64,000 bases of DNA from Parascedosporium putredinis (Eukaryota; Ascomycota; Sordariomycetes; Microascales; Microascaceae). The stretch lies in NCBI GenBank assembly GCA_949357655.1, contig CASHTG010000004.1, forward strand, positions 496,001 to 560,000, written 5' to 3'. Below the pieces are notes generated by a model, which saw nothing but the letters and a program-made list of their open reading frames with translations, did no database searches and was not told the origin of the DNA. This document shows, piece after piece, positions 61,043 to 64,000 of this stretch. The translations under genes were made by a program, and so were the position numbers. The first letter of the stretch is position 1, and each line of letters opens with the position of its first letter.

Positions 61043-63038
61043 GTTGGGTGGATTGATGGGGCGTGCGTGCGCGCTTTGTATAACATTATTTGGGGGATGT
61101 GTATATATCTAGATGGGAACAAGGCATTGGATGAAAGCATTATATTATCTGTTAGTCTAATACGGCATTCCGGATGGTCTCGATACATAGATGGAGACTC
61201 GAGAGCCTCCTTCGGGCTTGCCACTCCAACTGTGTCTTTGCATTGCTTGAAGTCAACTAGGCTGAGCTGGAGGCAGCGCGCGGCGCTCAAGGCCGGACGG
61301 GGCTTGCTTCGGTGAGGCGACGCGGACGGAAGCCATTCAGCATATCTTGGTGAGGCTTATGGGAAAGTGAGGCTCCAGTCTTTGATAGAGTCTCGGTGTG
61401 TCCAGTACCGGCTATGGGAGATCCCCAGCCGAGCTCGGCCCGGATCCGTGTCTCTTTCTGTCCCGACTTGATAAGCTGGGAAGTAAAAGAATACTTCCCT
61501 CCCTTCTGCCCTCGTTCCTGCTCTCCTTTCTAGGTGGATAACGCCCGGTGAGGCAAGATGCCGGACGCGTCGACCTGCCGGAAGCTCTTGTTCAAAAACG
61601 TGAGAGGGGCGAGGAGTCTGTCCAACTGGGGTGATTGGCTGGGCTGTGGAAGTGGTGGTGCTATGGCCGACATTTACTCATTATCATTGGCTACAGAGGA
61701 AGGAGAGAGCTCTGGCACCGACGACGTGACCTCTTTGAAGGAAAAGTAAACAAACCACACACTTGCGAAAAGAGCAAAAGATAAAATTGCGAAATTAGGG
61801 TCATTAAGTGGATTTATTACTCTGTTTTGTTTACTCCTTTGGTTCTAACCTGCGATGCTCACTGGCAAACGAGGATTCTCGTCGACCGTTGGGGTACCTT
61901 TGCTAGAACACCTAGCGTCCCTGTCGTTGCAGGGCCAAAGGGCATGTTCGTCTGCCAAAAAGGAAGAAGCAGGTGGAGCTGGCAAGGCCAAGTGTGGAGT
62001 AAAAGTGCAAAGGCGGACGGGATTATGTCATAGAGCGAAAGTCGCGTCACCGCATCTCATGATGCTGCCAGCCAGCGCCCGGCCGGACGAGATGCATTCT
62101 CGAATGCATGCACGGCTGGCTTTCCCCGCAAGTGGAACTCGCCCGAACAGAAAACAAGGACCCTCGTTATTATGACATGCCACTCGTTTGGTAAAAAGAA
62201 GAAGACACGAAAAAGAGATGTGCCTTGAATGATCATGGGGGCTTCAGAGCCGAGAGGGAATCGGCTCTTGTTGTTGTCCTGACAGGGAAAGAAATCAAAA
62301 CAAAACAAATGGGGTATTACGCAGTCGTGTGGGAAGCTCGCGCATCGGTTTGGGTGCTCTTGGGTGCTTCGACTGCTGGAGGGAGAAGATGTACTTTGGC
62401 TGGAGTGGAGAGCTCGAATCACTTGCCAACGCCCAGTACTGCTACTTTAGATACCCCTTTGAAGAAGCCCTGATGGATGTACAGCTACCAAGTTGTGTTG
62501 ATCAAGCTTCCACTAGCCTCCACCCTGAAAGTCTGCGAGGTACCTGTACAAACTCCCTCGAACCCCTTCTATTGATGCTCCGTCCTCCTTCCTGAAGCGT
62601 TCTGTCAGGCCAGGCCCAGCCACCCACTTATTTGCTTTGCTGTGCGCCCCAGAGCTGCCACTCCTCAGAAACCAGGACAGACACACCCTTCCAGACCGCA
62701 TCCCGTTCCCTTGCCTGCATCCTCGGGACTGACCACTCTCTGGCCCCAGCCAAAACTTTCCGAAGCTTCACTTTTCCCCCTTCCATCGCCCAACCAAGAT
62801 ACCACAACAGCGCGGATTATTCCCACCCCGGGTTTCTTTTTTCCTACCTACCAAAATCCTCGTCATCGCCATTTGCTACTAGAAGCCCTATACACTACCC
62901 TTGCCAAACCAATTTTTGGGAAACCTCTTTTGCATCTTGCTCTACTCTCTTGAATCCTCTGCCGGGTCGCTTCATTTGTTGACGCGACTTTCGCCCCTGG
63001 ACATCACCCTCCCCCTTCAACCCTCAAAATTCGCAACA
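61043..63038. other. 2 kb intergenic region
   Basis: No supported gene. The last 450 bases before 63039 are strongly C/T-rich with a good initiation context (CAACAATGTCG), as expected for the leader of the SAP-like gene. Confidence 0.6.
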
Positions 63039-64000
63039 ATGTCGAGCTCAAACAGCTGGCTGCGGGCGCAACGCAAGAGCGACCTCGTTGATGTTGCCGA
63101 TGGCGTCGGCCTCACAAAGTAAGTGTTGCTCGCGGCCTTCCTCGACCTTTGTTTCCCTCTCTCTCTCTTCCCTTACCCGCCCGCGTCGCCTGGTTGTTTG
63201 CTCTTCGCGATGCGACCTGCACCTCGTTGCGCCGTGCCGCGGTGTCGATGGCAATGATAGACAAGACCACCGCCGGCGGCGCGTACCGGGAACGTGTGCG
63301 GCGCGATAATGCGATCGCGGCGCATCGGTTTCGACAGGATGTGTTGTGGTTCTTGCGATCATCGTGTCCGCCAAACGCGCGATAAAATGTGTGGCGTCAC
63401 CACGATGCTCGTAAACAAAGGTCACTAACAAGAAGCGTCACAGCTATGAGGGCCTGAAGAAGGCCGAGCTCGAGATTGCCCTCGAACAGTACCTCAGCCA
63501 GAACAGCTCCAGCTTCTCCGACGACCCTCGCGTCGCCGGCTTCTACCAGAGCCAGGCCAGGTCGCGATCTTCCCCATCAAGAAGGAGCCCGTCTCCGAGG
63601 AGGCCGACCGCCCCATCAAGGTGCCCAAGCGTCGCGTCACCAAGGCTCCCGAGGAGTTCTCTCCCGAGTATGTCGCGCTTTTTCCCACCCAATGCCAGTG
63701 CCACCCGCTCCTTCCCTTTTTTCTGTCGTGATGCGCGCCGCCTTAGTAGACATCCCTCAGGCTAGCCGTCGCGCAAGGAAAGGGTGGAAGCCAGAAGCTA
63801 CGCAGCTAGCTCGGCCGCCAAACGCGTGTTACTAACTCGATGAATAGCAGCAACGAAGAGTCTCGCGCCCTCGTGAGCACCTCCAACGCCATCCTCCGCA
63901 CGCCGCGCGTCTCCTCCCTCGCGGCTCGCATCCCCTCCCGGCCTCCCCGCCGACGTCGCCCAGGCCGTCGACCGCTCCACCGTCGCCGTGCGCAAGCGCG
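63039..64000 (+). CDS. SAP-like domain protein, 5' part only (runs off the window; frame-broken)
   Basis: The N-terminal portion is a SAP-type helix-extended-helix: WLRAQRKSDLVDVADGVGL, then YEGLKKAELEIALEQYLSQ. Such folds bind DNA or chromatin. A basic, Pro/Ser-rich linker follows (KKEPVSEEADRPIKVPKRR), then a conserved-looking stretch (LAARIPLPASPADVAQAV, ending RSTVAVRKR) at the window edge. Introns are 63119-63443 (325 bases, long for this window) and 63668-63847 or 63668-63850. The second ends in a TAGCAG tandem acceptor, so the protein may gain or lose one Ser. The -1 breaks are at CCCC 63572-63575, CCCC 63932-63935 and CCCC 63945-63948. From memory of similar fungal proteins the missing C-terminus may contain membrane helices, but this cannot be seen here. 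Confidence 0.7.

Noticed and set aside
1..64000. tRNA genes, searched through GGTTCRANNCC-type B boxes
   Set aside because: Near matches (for example around 25725, 48745 and 62555) lack a proper T-stem pairing or a paired A box.

Overview
This window looks like nuclear DNA of a filamentous ascomycete (Pezizomycotina, most likely a Sordariomycete). The evidence is short spliceosomal introns with GTRNGT donors and YAG acceptors, fungal-specific families (Zn2Cys6 + Fungal_trans factor, Pth11-type 7TM domain, quinate-repressor-like AROM relative, DHA2 transporter, microsomal P450), CT-rich leaders, and many CA/GA/CCCA microsatellites. It has no operons, no recognisable bacterial genes, no CRISPR array, and no tRNA or rRNA that I could find.

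Layout. All seven supported genes are on the + strand: (1) C2H2 zinc-finger factor, about 3.77-5.88 kb; (2) DHA2-type 14-TM transporter, 8.31-10.54 kb; (3) QutR/Qa-1S-like protein, 16.61-18.87 kb; (4) Zn2Cys6 transcription factor, 38.25-41.30 kb; (5) a fusion of a Pth11/rhodopsin-like 7TM domain with an L-fucose-permease-like MFS carrier, 51.34-54.60 kb; (6) a long cytochrome P450, 58.46-61.04 kb; (7) the 5' part of a SAP-like gene, 63.04 kb to the window end. Between them lie long stretches with no recognisable gene, up to about 19 kb (18.9-38.2 kb). These contain microsatellites, polypyrimidine/polypurine tracts and scattered chance ORFs.

The most striking property of the raw sequence is that every one of the seven genes is broken by -1 frame changes. 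I place about 27 of them individually and infer about 4 more. Nearly all fall in short runs of a single base (CC/CCC up to GGGGG), and none is of the insertion type. If each run were one base longer, every gene would read as a normal full-length protein. This fits consensus under-calling of homopolymers far better than seven independent pseudogenes, so any gene model built directly on this sequence will be fragmented.

Functionally the genes look like a mixed set, not an obvious cluster: two transcription factors, one probable quinate-pathway regulator, two membrane carriers (one fused to a receptor-like 7TM module) and one P450. The best candidates for new biology are the 7TM-carrier fusion (a possible sugar 'transceptor' architecture) and the QutR-like protein, which has a shrunken kinase region, an apparently catalytically complete type I dehydroquinase domain and a shikimate dehydrogenase domain lacking its key residues.
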